Part shown: one piece after another, positions 26,438 to 35,938 of the stretch
Layout of the letters: every line of letters begins with the position of its first letter
Position numbering within the stretch: the first letter of the stretch is position 1
Source: RI-153 sp963752935
GTDB lineage: Bacteria; Chloroflexota; Anaerolineae; Caldilineales; Caldilineaceae
Direction of reading: 5' to 3'
Assembly: GCA_963752935.1 (NCBI GenBank)
Contig: CAVWAL010000008.1
Location: forward strand, 620,001-684,000
DNA: 64,000 nt
Notes under the pieces: generated by a model
Database searches by the model: none
Seen by the model: the letters and a program-made list of their open reading frames with translations, nothing else
What the model was told of the DNA's origin: nothing
Program-made: the position numbers and the translations under genes

Positions 26438-26977
26438 ATGCTTCCTTTCTTTGCAGTTGCCACCGCCCGCTCTGACAGCAACCCATGGATGGCCTCTCTA
26501 TATGCGGGGATCTTCACGGCCGTTGTCGCGCTCATCTATGTCTTTGTGACGGGAATGGCGATTGTGCCCGCTCTCGTCGGCCTGCTGATCGGCGCCGCAC
26601 CCGTCCTGGCCTACCAGGTTCGGCGCGGTACGCTGGGCGCAAACTGGAAGCCGGTGATTGCCGGCGTTCTAGGCTTTATACTCTTTCTGGCCGCCTTTTT
26701 TGTACCGCCGGCGGTTGTGGGCTGGGCTACCCCGGTTCTTGGCCTGCTCTCGATGATCTTGTGGCCGATTCTGGTCGGCGCTATGACAGACGAGCAGTCA
26801 GTGGGCAAGCTCTTCGTCTTTAGCTTGCTTGGCTTCATCTTGGGCCTGCTGGTGGCTTTTCTGGTGGGCCTCTGGCTCGGGCAGGATCCCTATGCGTGGG
26901 TTGGCCTGGCCGGTGTCATGTTCTTTTCGGTCTGGGGTGGCACAGTGGGTGCGGCGATGGCATCGGCGCCGAGGTAG
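26438..26977 (+). CDS. Integral membrane protein of unknown function
   Basis: A 179-residue protein with five predicted membrane helices, at about residues 20-37, 40-52, 68-88, 92-110 and 125-175 (the last likely two helices). Small residues and Gly dominate the helices. The frame is open from 26354, but the ATG at 26438 has GGGGAGGAG seven bases upstream and is clearly the start. No signature of a transporter family is seen. It ends about 60 bases before a hairpin that separates it from the PucR-type regulator. Confidence 0.7.
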   Translation: MLPFFAVATARSDSNPWMASLYAGIFTAVVALIYVFVTGMAIVPALVGLLIGAAPVLAYQVRRGTLGANWKPVIAGVLGFILFLAAFFVPPAVVGWATPVLGLLSMILWPILVGAMTDEQSVGKLFVFSLLGFILGLLVAFLVGLWLGQDPYAWVGLAGVMFFSVWGGTVGAAMASAPR

Positions 26978-27040
26978 TCGCTGTTACTACTGGTACTCCT
27001 CAGTGCGTAGCCACACGAACCCAATATCGCAGTTAAACCA

Positions 27041-27062
27041 GCGGGCGTATGCGTACGCCCGC
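27041..27062 (+). terminator. Hairpin between membrane protein and PucR-type gene
   Basis: A perfect 9-bp GC-rich stem (27041-27049 with 27054-27062) with a 4-base loop is followed by TCTTGCTTG. It lies 63 bases after one stop and 20 bases before the next ATG, so it could end the upstream transcript or serve as an attenuator or operator for the regulator gene. Confidence 0.45.
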
Positions 27063-27082
27063 TCTTGCTTGCAAAGTCAAAT

Positions 27083-28732
27083 ATGTACCGGAACTCAGCA
27101 ACACTCGAAGATGTATACAGGCTAGCGCTGCCACCAGGCACCGAGATCCTCTATGGCGCGGACGCCTTGAGCCGTCCGGTCAGTTGGGCCTGTAGTTTGC
27201 GGCCCAGCCCACCGGCCTTCCCCAAATTGACCGGCAACGAACTCGCGCTGGTCGACATGGACGACTTACGACAGTTGGATCCGCGCATGCGGCTGGATCG
27301 CGTGATCCAAAGCTTGCGGCAAGCGCGGGTGGCGGCGATGGCGGTGCTGGGTGAGGTGCCACAGAGTGCCGTCCATGCCGCAGGGGAGCAAGAGATGCCG
27401 CTCTTTGCGCTGCCCAGCGCGGAGGCATTGGTCGACGTGGAACGCGCCGTGATTCGGTTGATCGTCGATCGCGAGGGGTACATCACCGCGCTCTCGGCGG
27501 AACTCCAACGCGAGTTGACCCAACTGGAGTTGGATGGGCGCGGGATTGAAGCTATCGCCGAACGACTCTTTCAGTTCGTCCAACAACCGGTAATTTTCTT
27601 ACGCGATGACGGTCAGATCAGTGCGCAGGCAGGCTTGGGGGATCTGCCCGAAGCGATGCGCGAGCGCGTCTTGTCCGGGTTGCCCAACGTGCTAACGCTA
27701 CGCACCTGGGCCGCGTCGCAAAAGCAACAGAATCTAAACGAGTCGGTAGGCCTCCTCAAGTTGACCGGAGACCGCCTGCCCTATGATCAGAGCGTACTTG
27801 CCCCCATCGTCGCCGGGGATCGAGTACAGGGGTACTGTCTGGTTCTACGCACCAATGGCACAATCCACGGCGCCGAGACCAGCACCGTCGAGGGCATGTG
27901 TGTCTTGCAAGGGGCAAGCGTCGCCGCCCTCGAGTGGAGCCGCCAGAATGCCGTCGGCGTTGTGCAGGAGCAGATGCGCGCGGCCTTCCTCGATGAGCTT
28001 CTGGCCAGTGAGATCGCCGATGAACAATCGTGGATCCAACGCGGAAAGTCGCTGGGCTATGACCTGAGCGCACCGCATGCGGCCTGGATCATCGAAGCGG
28101 GGAATGTGCCGGAATGGATCACGCTGTTGCATCAGTTTATCAATGCGCAGCGCAAGCCGATCCTCATGAGCCGGCGTGGTGACGGCATGTTGCTCTTCTG
28201 GCCGACGGATAACCTCAAAAGTGCCCGTCATCTGAAGAGCGCCGCAGTCGAGCTTGCCGAAATGTTCGTGAGCCACGCAGCGAAGGCCAAGGTGATCATC
28301 GGGCTGGGGCGACCGGCCACACGACCCAGTGAGTGGTTGCGCAGTTTGCAGCAAGCCCAGGAAAGCTGGCACATGGGCCAATCGTGGAATGCTGCGCCCG
28401 TCACCTATTTCGGCGACTTAGGGCTCTACCAACTGTTGACGGCATTGGGCGGCAATGCAGAAGCAGCCCGATTTTTCCGCAAGACGGTTCGTCCCCTCAT
28501 AGAACACGACGAAAACCGCAACGCCGAACTGGTCGAAACGCTAGAAGCCTTCTTTGCCTGCCACGGCAATTTGAGCCAGACGGCCACACGGCTACATATC
28601 CACCGCAACACATTGACTTATCGGCTGGAACGCATCTCTTTGATCACGCGCCTTGACCTCGACGATGCAGACGCCCGCTTTTCATTGCAACTTGCGTTGA
28701 AGTTGCGTCCGGTCTTGAAGAATCGCTTTTAA
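27083..28732 (+). CDS. PucR family transcriptional regulator
   Basis: A 549-residue regulator. Residues ~5-120 correspond to the PucR N-terminal domain (TLEDVYRLALPPGTEILYGAD, then RPVSWACSLRP). A middle GAF/GGDEF-like region follows, and the C-terminal HTH_30 (ETLEAFFACHGNLSQTATRL, then HIHRNTLTYRLERI) binds DNA. PucR-type proteins regulate purine or amine catabolism in other bacteria; the adenine deaminase gene is 34 kb away, so a link is not supported here. The frame opens at a TTG (27065), but the ATG at 27083 is preferred. No strong ribosome-binding site is visible. Confidence 0.9.
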   Translation: MYRNSATLEDVYRLALPPGTEILYGADALSRPVSWACSLRPSPPAFPKLTGNELALVDMDDLRQLDPRMRLDRVIQSLRQARVAAMAVLGEVPQSAVHAAGEQEMPLFALPSAEALVDVERAVIRLIVDREGYITALSAELQRELTQLELDGRGIEAIAERLFQFVQQPVIFLRDDGQISAQAGLGDLPEAMRERVLSGLPNVLTLRTWAASQKQQNLNESVGLLKLTGDRLPYDQSVLAPIVAGDRVQGYCLVLRTNGTIHGAETSTVEGMCVLQGASVAALEWSRQNAVGVVQEQMRAAFLDELLASEIADEQSWIQRGKSLGYDLSAPHAAWIIEAGNVPEWITLLHQFINAQRKPILMSRRGDGMLLFWPTDNLKSARHLKSAAVELAEMFVSHAAKAKVIIGLGRPATRPSEWLRSLQQAQESWHMGQSWNAAPVTYFGDLGLYQLLTALGGNAEAARFFRKTVRPLIEHDENRNAELVETLEAFFACHGNLSQTATRLHIHRNTLTYRLERISLITRLDLDDADARFSLQLALKLRPVLKNRF

Positions 28733-28750
28733 GCGCATCTTCATCATCAC

Positions 28751-28790
28751 AAAAAAGAGCACATCGACTCACAAGTCGACGTGCTCTTTT
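28751..28790. terminator. Bidirectional rho-independent terminator
   Basis: A long hairpin with one mismatch joins AGAGCAC-A-TCGACT and its complement, with six A on the left and four T on the right. It lies between the stops of the PucR gene (28732, plus) and the response regulator gene (28823, minus) and can serve both. Confidence 0.88.
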
Positions 28791-28822
28791 CGATCGGCAA
28801 AGATTTGGCTACTTGACTGTTC

Positions 28823-29257
28823 TCACTGCGCTTGAGGATGCAACGCTTCGTTGACCTGCGTCACCAACTGATGTTGGCTGAATGGCTTGTCCAGATGATA
28901 GATCCCCGGTTGCTCCGAGAGGGCGCGCAACTCATCCGATACACTGCGATCCAATGCGGTAACGAAGACAATAGGGATGGAAGCCGTCTCCTGGTCTGAG
29001 CGCAGCCGTCGAGCGACATCGAGACCAGAAATGTCGGGCATCATCACATCCAACGTAATCAGATCAGGCTTTTCATCGGCAATCGCGTTGAGCGCCTCTG
29101 TCCCATTGTTGGCTGTACGGATCTCATAGCCCGCTCGCTTGAGCATGACACTAACCATGCGGCATAGCAACGGCTCGTCATCAACGACGAGGATACGAAG
29201 ACGCGGTGTATGGCTTTCGGTATAGTTAGTTTCCACAATCACGCTGGCAGTCGTCAT
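28823..29257 (-). CDS. Single-domain response regulator (CheY-like)
   Basis: A 144-residue receiver protein without output domain. ILVVDDEPLL gives the acidic pair, LITLDVMMPDISG the phosphorylation Asp, FVTAL the Thr, and YHLDKPF the Lys. A 20-residue tail precedes the domain. The ORF runs much further upstream (to 29554), but only the ATG at 29257 gives a normal start; AGAGAGAC lies before it. The 293-base gap to trpA contains a short inverted repeat (ATACTA-CGA-TAGTAT, 29374-29388) that may be an operator. The partner kinase is unknown; the orphan hybrid sensor at 39.7 kb is one candidate. Confidence 0.9.
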   Translation of the reverse strand: MTTASVIVETNYTESHTPRLRILVVDDEPLLCRMVSVMLKRAGYEIRTANNGTEALNAIADEKPDLITLDVMMPDISGLDVARRLRSDQETASIPIVFVTALDRSVSDELRALSEQPGIYHLDKPFSQHQLVTQVNEALHPQAQ

Positions 29258-29373
29258 TTTTGTCTCTCTGGGGATTCGTTGACTCTTCAACAAGCGTCGC
29301 CCGCCGGACACTAAGGTCAAGCGAATGTCTACAACAAAACCGGCAAACCATCTACTTTTAGCGTAGCCTCCCA

Positions 29374-29388
29374 ATACTACGATAGTAT
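29374..29388. promoter_or_regulatory. Small inverted repeat upstream of the response regulator
   Basis: ATACTA and TAGTAT flank CGA in an otherwise featureless gap, about 115 bases upstream of the minus-strand start at 29257. Its size fits a dimeric repressor half-site pair, but no protein can be assigned. Confidence 0.25.
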
Positions 29389-29550
29389 CGGCAGATAGCA
29401 CAATGTGTAAATGGCCGAATTGGCACACATGAAAACCAGCCAAACGTTCCTGGCTAAGCGTTACCCCACCAGGTACAGCGCACGGCCCAACAAGTGCCGC
29501 CAGAAAACCGCCGCGCCCCCAGACCAAAGACAACGCCTGGTGATCTGGCC

Positions 29551-30360
29551 TCAAATCGCTTGCGGCTGATGGCTGCCCGCCGCCAATTCTTTGCCCAAAG
29601 CGCGCACCGCCTCCACACCGTCCGTCTGGTTCGAGGCGCGCACGAGGGCGGATCCCACGATGACGCCGTTGGCAATGGCCGCGACGCGGCTCGCTTGCTC
29701 GCGGTTGCTGATCCCAAAGCCGATGGCCAGGGGCAGATCCGTGTGACGGCGGACGCGTCGCACAAAATCCAGCAGATCGTCAGGCAGTTCCGACCTGGCC
29801 CCTGTGATCCCAGTAATGCTGACAAGATAGATGAAGCCCGTTGAGCGTGCGCCCACGATGCGGATCCGCTCTTCGTTGCTGGTCGGCGCCAGGAAGTAGA
29901 TTGTGGCCAACCCGGCCCGGCGGCAGGCATCTTCCAATAGATCAGATTCGCCCGGCGGCAGATCGGGCACGATCAAACCGTCGATCCCGGCGGCCACGGC
30001 GTCGTCCACGAAGCGTTCTTCGCCATAGGCCAGAATCGGATTGTAGTAGGTCATGGCGCAGAAGGGCTGATCGATCCCCTGATCGCGCAACTCACGCACC
30101 ATCGCCAGACAGCCGGCTACAGTCGTGCCCCGGGTAAGCGCCGTGTACGTGGCCTCTTGAATGGTCGGACCATCGGCCAGCGGATCGCTAAACGGAATGC
30201 CAATCTCGAAGAGATCGGCTCCAACCCCGGCCAGCGTCGACACCACTTCCAATGTTCGCTCTCGCGTTGGATACCCCATGGCGTGGTAAGGCATAAAGGC
30301 CGCACGCCCCTCGCTCTTGGCCTTGTCGAACACAGCGCGGATGCGCTCAACTCCTGTCAT
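29551..30360 (-). CDS. trpA: Tryptophan synthase alpha subunit
   Basis: A 269-residue TIM-barrel subunit that cleaves indole-3-glycerol phosphate to indole and glyceraldehyde-3-phosphate. Motifs: EIGIPFSDPLADGPTIQ (catalytic Glu and Asp), the PDLPPGESD strand, and GFGISNREQ plus VIVGSALV for phosphate. The full family length is present. It is last in the minus-strand aromatic block, 37 bases after trpB, with which it forms the alpha2beta2 complex that channels indole. The start ATG is at 30360. Confidence 0.96.
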   Translation of the reverse strand: MTGVERIRAVFDKAKSEGRAAFMPYHAMGYPTRERTLEVVSTLAGVGADLFEIGIPFSDPLADGPTIQEATYTALTRGTTVAGCLAMVRELRDQGIDQPFCAMTYYNPILAYGEERFVDDAVAAGIDGLIVPDLPPGESDLLEDACRRAGLATIYFLAPTSNEERIRIVGARSTGFIYLVSITGITGARSELPDDLLDFVRRVRRHTDLPLAIGFGISNREQASRVAAIANGVIVGSALVRASNQTDGVEAVRALGKELAAGSHQPQAI

Positions 30361-30397
30361 GATAGCCTCTCCAGTTCTAGAACCCCAGACTCAATAG

Positions 30398-31645
30398 TTA
30401 CGATGATTGGTTGTCATCCATCAACTGCATGACGGTGCCCAGGTCCTTATCGCCGCGGCCGCTGAGGTTTACCAACAGGATCTGATCGCGATCCATCTGC
30501 GGTGCCAATTCCATGACGTGGCCGATGGCATGTGAACTCTCCAAGGCGGGAATGATTCCTTCGAGGCGACAGAGCAGGTTGAAGCCCTCCATCGCCTGCT
30601 GATCGGTGCAATACGTGTATTCAACCCGTTCCAGATCACGCAGCCAGGCGTGCTCCGGCCCAATGCTGGCATAGTCCAGCCCGGCGGAGATGCTGTGCGT
30701 CAGCGCAATCTGCCCATCTTCATCCTGCAAAACGTAGCTTTTGGTGCCCTGCAAGACACCCACACGCCCCATTTTGGGATCGGCAAAGCGGGCGGCATGT
30801 TCGCCACTTTCGATGCCGTGGCCTCCGGCTTCGACGCCGATCAAGCGCACGCTCTCTTCTTCAAGGAAGGAGTGGAAGATGCCGATGGCGTTGCTGCCTC
30901 CACCCACACAGGCCACAATGGCGTCGGGCAGCCGGCCGGGGCCGTCCTCGGCGTTGTGCATCTGCATAAAGGCTTCGCAACCGATGATCGACTGGAAATC
31001 GCGCACCATCGCCGGGTATGGGTGCGGCCCAAGGACGCTGCCCAGCAAGTAATGGGTTGTGCGCACATTGGTGACCCAGTCGCGAATCGCTTCGTTGATG
31101 GCATCTTTGAGCGTTTTGGATCCGCTTTCGACGCCGCGCACCTCGCTGCCCAGCAGGCGCATACGAAAGACATTGGGCTGCTGACGCGCCATGTCCACGG
31201 TGCCCATGTAGACCACGCACTCGATGCCGAGCAGAGAAGCGGCCGTCGCCGTCGCCACACCGTGCTGTCCGGCCCCGGTCTCGGCCACGATACGCGTCTT
31301 GCCCATTTTGCGCTTCATCAACAGGGCTTGCCCCAGCGCGTTGTTGATCTTGTGCGCCCCGGTGTGCGCCAGATCCTCGCGCTTAAGATAGATCTGCGCG
31401 CCGCCCAGGTGTTCGCTCAGCCGCCGGGCGTAGGTGATCGGCGTGGGTCGCCCCACAAAAGTACGCTGAAGATAGGCCAACTCGGCCATAAAATCTTTGT
31501 CGCCGCGCGCCAGCAAGTAGACTTCTTCCAACTCTTCCAGCGCGGGCATCAACGTTTCGGGCACGTACTTTCCGCCGTACGGGCCAAAACGTCCGCTTTC
31601 ATCGGGCACGGCACGATAGTTTGTAGGATCGGTTTGAACAGTCAT
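30398..31645 (-). CDS. trpB: Tryptophan synthase beta subunit
   Basis: A 415-residue PLP enzyme that condenses indole with serine. The PLP lysine sits in HTGAHKINNALGQ; the phosphate loop is GGGSNAIGIF; and GPYGGKYVPETLMPALEEL near the N-terminus is diagnostic of the TrpB1 type, the one that partners TrpA. ETGAGQHGVATA is also present. ATG 31645 is chosen over 31657 because GAGGAG lies six bases upstream of it. It is followed closely by trpA and is 56 bases after aroE, in the same operon. Confidence 0.97.
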   Translation of the reverse strand: MTVQTDPTNYRAVPDESGRFGPYGGKYVPETLMPALEELEEVYLLARGDKDFMAELAYLQRTFVGRPTPITYARRLSEHLGGAQIYLKREDLAHTGAHKINNALGQALLMKRKMGKTRIVAETGAGQHGVATATAASLLGIECVVYMGTVDMARQQPNVFRMRLLGSEVRGVESGSKTLKDAINEAIRDWVTNVRTTHYLLGSVLGPHPYPAMVRDFQSIIGCEAFMQMHNAEDGPGRLPDAIVACVGGGSNAIGIFHSFLEEESVRLIGVEAGGHGIESGEHAARFADPKMGRVGVLQGTKSYVLQDEDGQIALTHSISAGLDYASIGPEHAWLRDLERVEYTYCTDQQAMEGFNLLCRLEGIIPALESSHAIGHVMELAPQMDRDQILLVNLSGRGDKDLGTVMQLMDDNQSS

Positions 31646-31701
31646 GAGGCTCCTCAATAAGAATCAATAAGCGGCTCGTGTGATTCTAGCACCTATGCCG
31701 C

Positions 31702-32607
31702 TTAGCGGTCGAAGATCACATTGACGGCGCGGCGCATCACATCCACCGGAGCGTCTTCACCCGTCCAGCGCGACCAGGCCAGCGCCCCCTGGTGGATCAG
31801 CATCCCCAGCCCACCGATGGGTTTGGCGCCGTCGGCGGCTGCCAGTTGCAACAGACGGGTGGCCGCCGGATTGTAGACCAGATCGTAGACGACCTGACCG
31901 GGCCGAAACTCCACATCCTCGTCCCAGGGCAGACCTTCGACGCGCGGCTCCATACCCAACGACGTACAGTTAACGATCAGATCGGCTCCCTCCGCCAGAT
32001 CACCCACGGCAGCAGGGAAAGCAGCGGCAGCAAAGCGCACGTCGGGGAAGTAGGCGGACATGGCCTCTCCCAGCGCGGCCGCCCGCTCGAGCGTACGATT
32101 GAGGATGGTCACGGCGGCGCAACCGGCTTCGGCCAGCCCATAGACCACCGCTCGCGCCGACCCTCCGGCGCCGATGATGAGCACCTTTCGCCCCTCAAGA
32201 TCCACAGCATGAGACTGAAGATCGGCGATGAAGCCCCCGGCATCCGTGTTGTCACCGGTCAACAGACCATCCTCGCCGACGATGATCGTGTTCACGGCGC
32301 CGATGGCTTCGGCAGACGGCGTCCACCGATCGAGGAACGGCATCACTGTCTGTTTGTGTGGAACGGTCACGTTGACGCCGCGCAAGCCCAGCGCCCGCAC
32401 CCCGCGCACCGCATCCTCTATCTGATCAGGGTGGACGGGCAACGGCACATAACGCCAGTTCATACGCCGCTCGGCAAAGGCAGCATTGTGCATCGTCGGG
32501 CTGACACTGTGCCCGATCGGCCAGCCCAACAGCCCCACCAATCTTGTGCGCGCTGTAATATCGGTGGGGAGCGCAAATTGGTTTGCAGGGTGATTTTCAT
32601 AGGTCAT
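31702..32607 (-). CDS. aroE: Shikimate dehydrogenase (NADPH)
   Basis: A 301-residue enzyme that reduces 3-dehydroshikimate to shikimate. Substrate-binding residues are in GHSVSPTMHNAAF and NVTVPHKQTVMP (catalytic Lys); NTDAGGF holds the Asp. The NADP fold begins at LIIGAGGSARAVVYGL, and NRTLERA follows, consistent with NADPH. VNCTSLGM is also conserved. The frame continues further upstream into aroA, but ATG 32607, 13 bases after the aroA stop, gives a standard start. Step 4 of the pathway. Confidence 0.96.
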   Translation of the reverse strand: MTYENHPANQFALPTDITARTRLVGLLGWPIGHSVSPTMHNAAFAERRMNWRYVPLPVHPDQIEDAVRGVRALGLRGVNVTVPHKQTVMPFLDRWTPSAEAIGAVNTIIVGEDGLLTGDNTDAGGFIADLQSHAVDLEGRKVLIIGAGGSARAVVYGLAEAGCAAVTILNRTLERAAALGEAMSAYFPDVRFAAAAFPAAVGDLAEGADLIVNCTSLGMEPRVEGLPWDEDVEFRPGQVVYDLVYNPAATRLLQLAAADGAKPIGGLGMLIHQGALAWSRWTGEDAPVDVMRRAVNVIFDR

Positions 32608-32620
32608 GGTAATTTTGAGC

Positions 32621-33946
32621 TCACTCGCTCTCTTCCCCGTTCTCTTGCACCACTGCGCCCAGCGCCCGCAACGTCGCCTCAAAACCAGGGAAGCTATCCG
32701 CAGTCACATAGGCGTCGCGGATAGTAGTGCCGCCCTTAGCGATGAGACCGGCCACGGCCAGTGCCATCGCCAGCCGATGATCATCGTGGCTGTCCACGGT
32801 GGCCCCGTAAAGCGGCGTCGGCCCGTCGACGATGAAGCCATCTTCGGTGGCCTGGATCTTTGCGCCCATTTTGCGTAGTTCCGATACAGTGGTGGCGATG
32901 CGGTCAGTCTCTTTGACACGCAATTCCTGAGCGTCGCGCACAATGGTGCGCCCTTCGGCCTGGGTGGCAGCGACAGCCAGGGTCGGCAGCTCGTCGATCA
33001 TGGTGACGATGCGTTCGCCGCCGAAGGTGGCGCCGTGCAACTGCGTCGTCTCCACGACGAGATCGGCAATCGGTTCGCCCGCGGCGTCACCTTCGTTACG
33101 ATAGCGGATGTTGGCGCCCATTTCGCTCAGGGCATCGACAATGCCGGTGCGCGTTGGATTAATGCCCACATCCTGGATCGTGATCTGACTGTTCGGCGTG
33201 ATGGTTGCGGCCACCAGCAAGAAGGCTGCGGACGAGATGTCGCCAGGCACAGTAATATCCAGCGGCTTTAGTTCCACTTCGGGGCGCTCGCAGTGAATTG
33301 TCCGCCCCAGCACCTCAATGGGCGCGCCCATTGCTTGCAACATGCGCTCCGTGTGATCACGCGCCGGCCCCGGCTCGTTCACAATCGTCAGGCCGCCGGC
33401 AAAGAGCCCTGCCAACAGGACACAGCTCTTGACCTGGGCACTCGCCACCGGCAACGTGTACTCAATCGCACGCAGTTTGGATGGCACTATGGTCAACGGC
33501 GCAAACCGTCCGTCCTGTCGACCGTAGATCTGCGCGCCCATGCGGCGCAGTGGATCGGCAACCCGGCCCATCGGCCTGCGCCGGATCTGCTCGGTACCGT
33601 TCAGCACACTGACAAACTTCTGCCCGGCCAGCAGGCCCGTGAGCAGTCGAATCGTCGTGCCGCTGTTGCCACAGTCGAGCACATCCGCCGGTTCTTGTAG
33701 GCCGCCCATGCCCACGCCGTGGATGATCACATCGGTGGCGGATCGCTGGTCGACGGCAACGCCCAACGCCCGCATCACCTGAATGGTCGACCGGCAATCG
33801 CCGCCATCGAGAAAGCCACGAATACGGCTGCGTCCATCCGCAATCGCCGCAAACATCACAGCCCGATGACTGATTGATTTATCACCGGGGACACGACACT
33901 GCCCCTTCAACGCTCTCCCGCCGTGGATGGTAATGATATCAGCCAT
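32621..33946 (-). CDS. aroA: 3-phosphoshikimate 1-carboxyvinyltransferase (EPSP synthase)
   Basis: A 441-residue enzyme that joins PEP and shikimate-3-phosphate. Motifs: GDKSISHRAVMFAAIADG at the N-terminus, LDCGNSGTTIRLLTGLLAGQ, RRPMGRVADPL, RDHTERMLQAMG, KETDRIATT and DDHRLAMALAVAGL. All catalytic residues (Lys, Asp, Glu, Arg) are present. The glyphosate-site loop reads L-D-C-G-N-S-G-T-T, with Gly where class II resistant enzymes have Ala, so it resembles the sensitive class (inference). It lies 42 bases after tyrA and 13 before aroE. Confidence 0.97.
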   Translation of the reverse strand: MADIITIHGGRALKGQCRVPGDKSISHRAVMFAAIADGRSRIRGFLDGGDCRSTIQVMRALGVAVDQRSATDVIIHGVGMGGLQEPADVLDCGNSGTTIRLLTGLLAGQKFVSVLNGTEQIRRRPMGRVADPLRRMGAQIYGRQDGRFAPLTIVPSKLRAIEYTLPVASAQVKSCVLLAGLFAGGLTIVNEPGPARDHTERMLQAMGAPIEVLGRTIHCERPEVELKPLDITVPGDISSAAFLLVAATITPNSQITIQDVGINPTRTGIVDALSEMGANIRYRNEGDAAGEPIADLVVETTQLHGATFGGERIVTMIDELPTLAVAATQAEGRTIVRDAQELRVKETDRIATTVSELRKMGAKIQATEDGFIVDGPTPLYGATVDSHDDHRLAMALAVAGLIAKGGTTIRDAYVTADSFPGFEATLRALGAVVQENGEESE

Positions 33947-33988
33947 AGTTCAACCTTCGGTTGGGATCGGAAAATGGAAATTGGGAAT

Positions 33989-34862
33989 TCACTTCTTACG
34001 CCAGTTGGCGCGTAGTTGTTGCGATCGAGTGAGTTTGGCCGCCAGTTCGACTTCATTGCCGGCTTCGAGCAAGCTGCGTAGTTGGTGCAGATGAGCGTCG
34101 AAGCCATCCAACTGAGCCAACACAGCCTCGCGGTTCGTGGCCAGAATGTCCATAAACATACGTGTGTCGCTGGCGGCGACGCGGCTGGTGTCGCGGAAGC
34201 CCCCAGCCGCCAGATCCCAGACCATGGCGTCGTCCTCACCGATATCGGCCACCGTGTGGACCAGCGCTGTGGCCAACAGAAAGGGCAGATGGCTGATGGC
34301 CGCCACCAGCCGATCATGGCGCTGTGCATCCAATACAAGTGGTCGTGCGCCGACTGCTTCGGCCAACTCCGTGGTCAACGCCAGCGCGGCGGGGCTGGTG
34401 CGCGGCAACGGGGATAATACCCATGGCGCACCCACATAGAGCCCTGGTTCGGCAGCCGTGAAGCCCGCTTGCTCCTTGCCCGTCATGGGATGCGCCCCCA
34501 ACGGCTGAATCCCCGCGGGCAGACGATCCAGGGCGGCGCAGATCTCGCCCTTGGTGCTGCCCATGTCGATGACCACCGTCCCCGGCCAGAGCAAGCGTGC
34601 CCAGATCATCGACCATCTGCACGATGGTACGCACGGGCGTCGCCAGGATCACGATGTCCGCACCGGCGACGCCGGCATGCAGATCGGTCGTTGCCTGGTC
34701 CACAGCGTTGGCGAAAAACGCCCGCAGCGCAGTTTCGCCCCGGTGAGCCACCCCGCGCACCTCGCGACAGAGATGGCCCTGCACCAGATCCATGCACAGG
34801 CTCGCACCCATCAACCCCAGCCCAACCACAGTCACACGACACTCAGAGAGACGTTTCGGCAT
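33989..34862 (-). CDS. tyrA: Prephenate dehydrogenase, interrupted by one apparent frameshift
   Basis: The intact protein would have about 290 residues. The upstream frame has the NAD fold (RVTVVGLGLMGASLCMDL) and runs to DDLGTLALAG. The downstream frame picks up LLWPGTVVIDMGSTKGEI, then GAHPMTGKEQAGF, with the catalytic His and substrate residues, SHLPFLLATALV and the helical dimer domain. The frames meet near 34585-34600; dropping one base in the GCTTGCTC stretch restores DDLGTLLWPG, which fits the family exactly. Truncation is therefore likely an error in the sequence. ATG 34862 is used; a GTG at 34889 is possible. The enzyme makes 4-hydroxyphenylpyruvate for tyrosine. Confidence 0.88.
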
Positions 34863-34896
34863 AGTGGATCGATTCAACAGTGTGACCACGCATTGA

Positions 34897-35913
34897 TTAT
34901 ATTGTCCGCCCCACCGCCTCAGCCAGCGAACGCAGTTCCTGCATCAACTGGGTGAAGCGCTTGGGGGTCAGGCTCTGGGCGCCATCGCTCCACGCCTTGG
35001 TGGGGTCAGGATGAACCTCGATCATCAAACCGTCTGCGCCGGCCGCAATGGCGGCCTTGGCGATCGGGCTTACCAGTTCCCATTTGCCGGTGCCATGTGC
35101 CGGATCGGCGATGACGGGTAAGTGCGAAAGCTGTTTGAGGGCCGGGATGGCGTTGACGTCGAAGGTGAAGCGTGTGTACGGCTCAAAGGTGCGGATGCCG
35201 CGCTCGCACACCATGACACGCATATTGCCGCCGCTGAGGACGTACTCGGCGCTCATCAACAGCTCCTGGATCGTGGTGCTCATGCCACGTTTGACAAAGA
35301 CCGGCTTCGTCGTCGTGCTGAGCGCCTTGAGCAGCGAGTAGTTCTGTGTGTTCCGAGCGCCTACCTGAAAGATATCGGTATACTCACCCACAACTTCCAC
35401 TTCGTCGGGACTCATCACCTCTGTAATAATGGGCAGACCGGTTTGCTCGCGCGCTTCTGCCAGGTATTGCAGACCTTCTTCGCCCAATCCCTGGAAACTG
35501 TACGGGCTGCTGCGCGGTTTGAAGGCGCCACCGCGCAGGAAGGTGGCGCCGGCCTCTTTGACCATGTGGGCCGTTTCGAGAATCTGTTCACGGCTTTCTA
35601 CGCTGCAAGGGCCGGCGAAGACGGCGATCCGTTTGCCACCGATCTCCGTCCCGTTGACGTCGATCACCGACTGGCCTTCGACAAAATCTCGGCTGGCCAG
35701 TTTAAAGGGCTGCATAATGCGCACGACATTCTCGACGCCATCCATAGCCAGGAACATATCCTGGTGGATGCGGTAGTCATCGGCGCCGATGATACCGACA
35801 ATCGTCCGGGCCTCACCGCGGCTGAGATGGACCTTGTACCCCATCTCTTCCACCCGCTTGACCACAGACTCAACCTGTTCGGGCGCAGATCCCTGCTTCA
35901 TGATAACGATCAT
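34897..35913 (-). CDS. aroF: DAHP synthase, copy 1 (type I-beta with N-terminal regulatory domain)
   Basis: A 338-residue enzyme for the first step, condensing PEP and erythrose-4-phosphate. Residues 1-70 form the ferredoxin-like regulatory domain found in Thermotoga/AroF-type enzymes; residues 75-338 are the TIM barrel with AGPCSVESREQILE, RGGAFKPRSSPYSFQG, TEVM, VKRGMS and IADPAHGTGK (metal His). AAGGAA precedes the ATG. It is very similar to the next gene, with most barrel motifs identical, so the pair are tandem paralogues. Small differences in the N-terminal domain may give each copy its own feedback control by Tyr or Phe (inference). Confidence 0.95.
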   Translation of the reverse strand: MIVIMKQGSAPEQVESVVKRVEEMGYKVHLSRGEARTIVGIIGADDYRIHQDMFLAMDGVENVVRIMQPFKLASRDFVEGQSVIDVNGTEIGGKRIAVFAGPCSVESREQILETAHMVKEAGATFLRGGAFKPRSSPYSFQGLGEEGLQYLAEAREQTGLPIITEVMSPDEVEVVGEYTDIFQVGARNTQNYSLLKALSTTTKPVFVKRGMSTTIQELLMSAEYVLSGGNMRVMVCERGIRTFEPYTRFTFDVNAIPALKQLSHLPVIADPAHGTGKWELVSPIAKAAIAAGADGLMIEVHPDPTKAWSDGAQSLTPKRFTQLMQELRSLAEAVGRTI

Positions 35914-35938
35914 GTTTGGTTCCTTATGGATGAGATCG

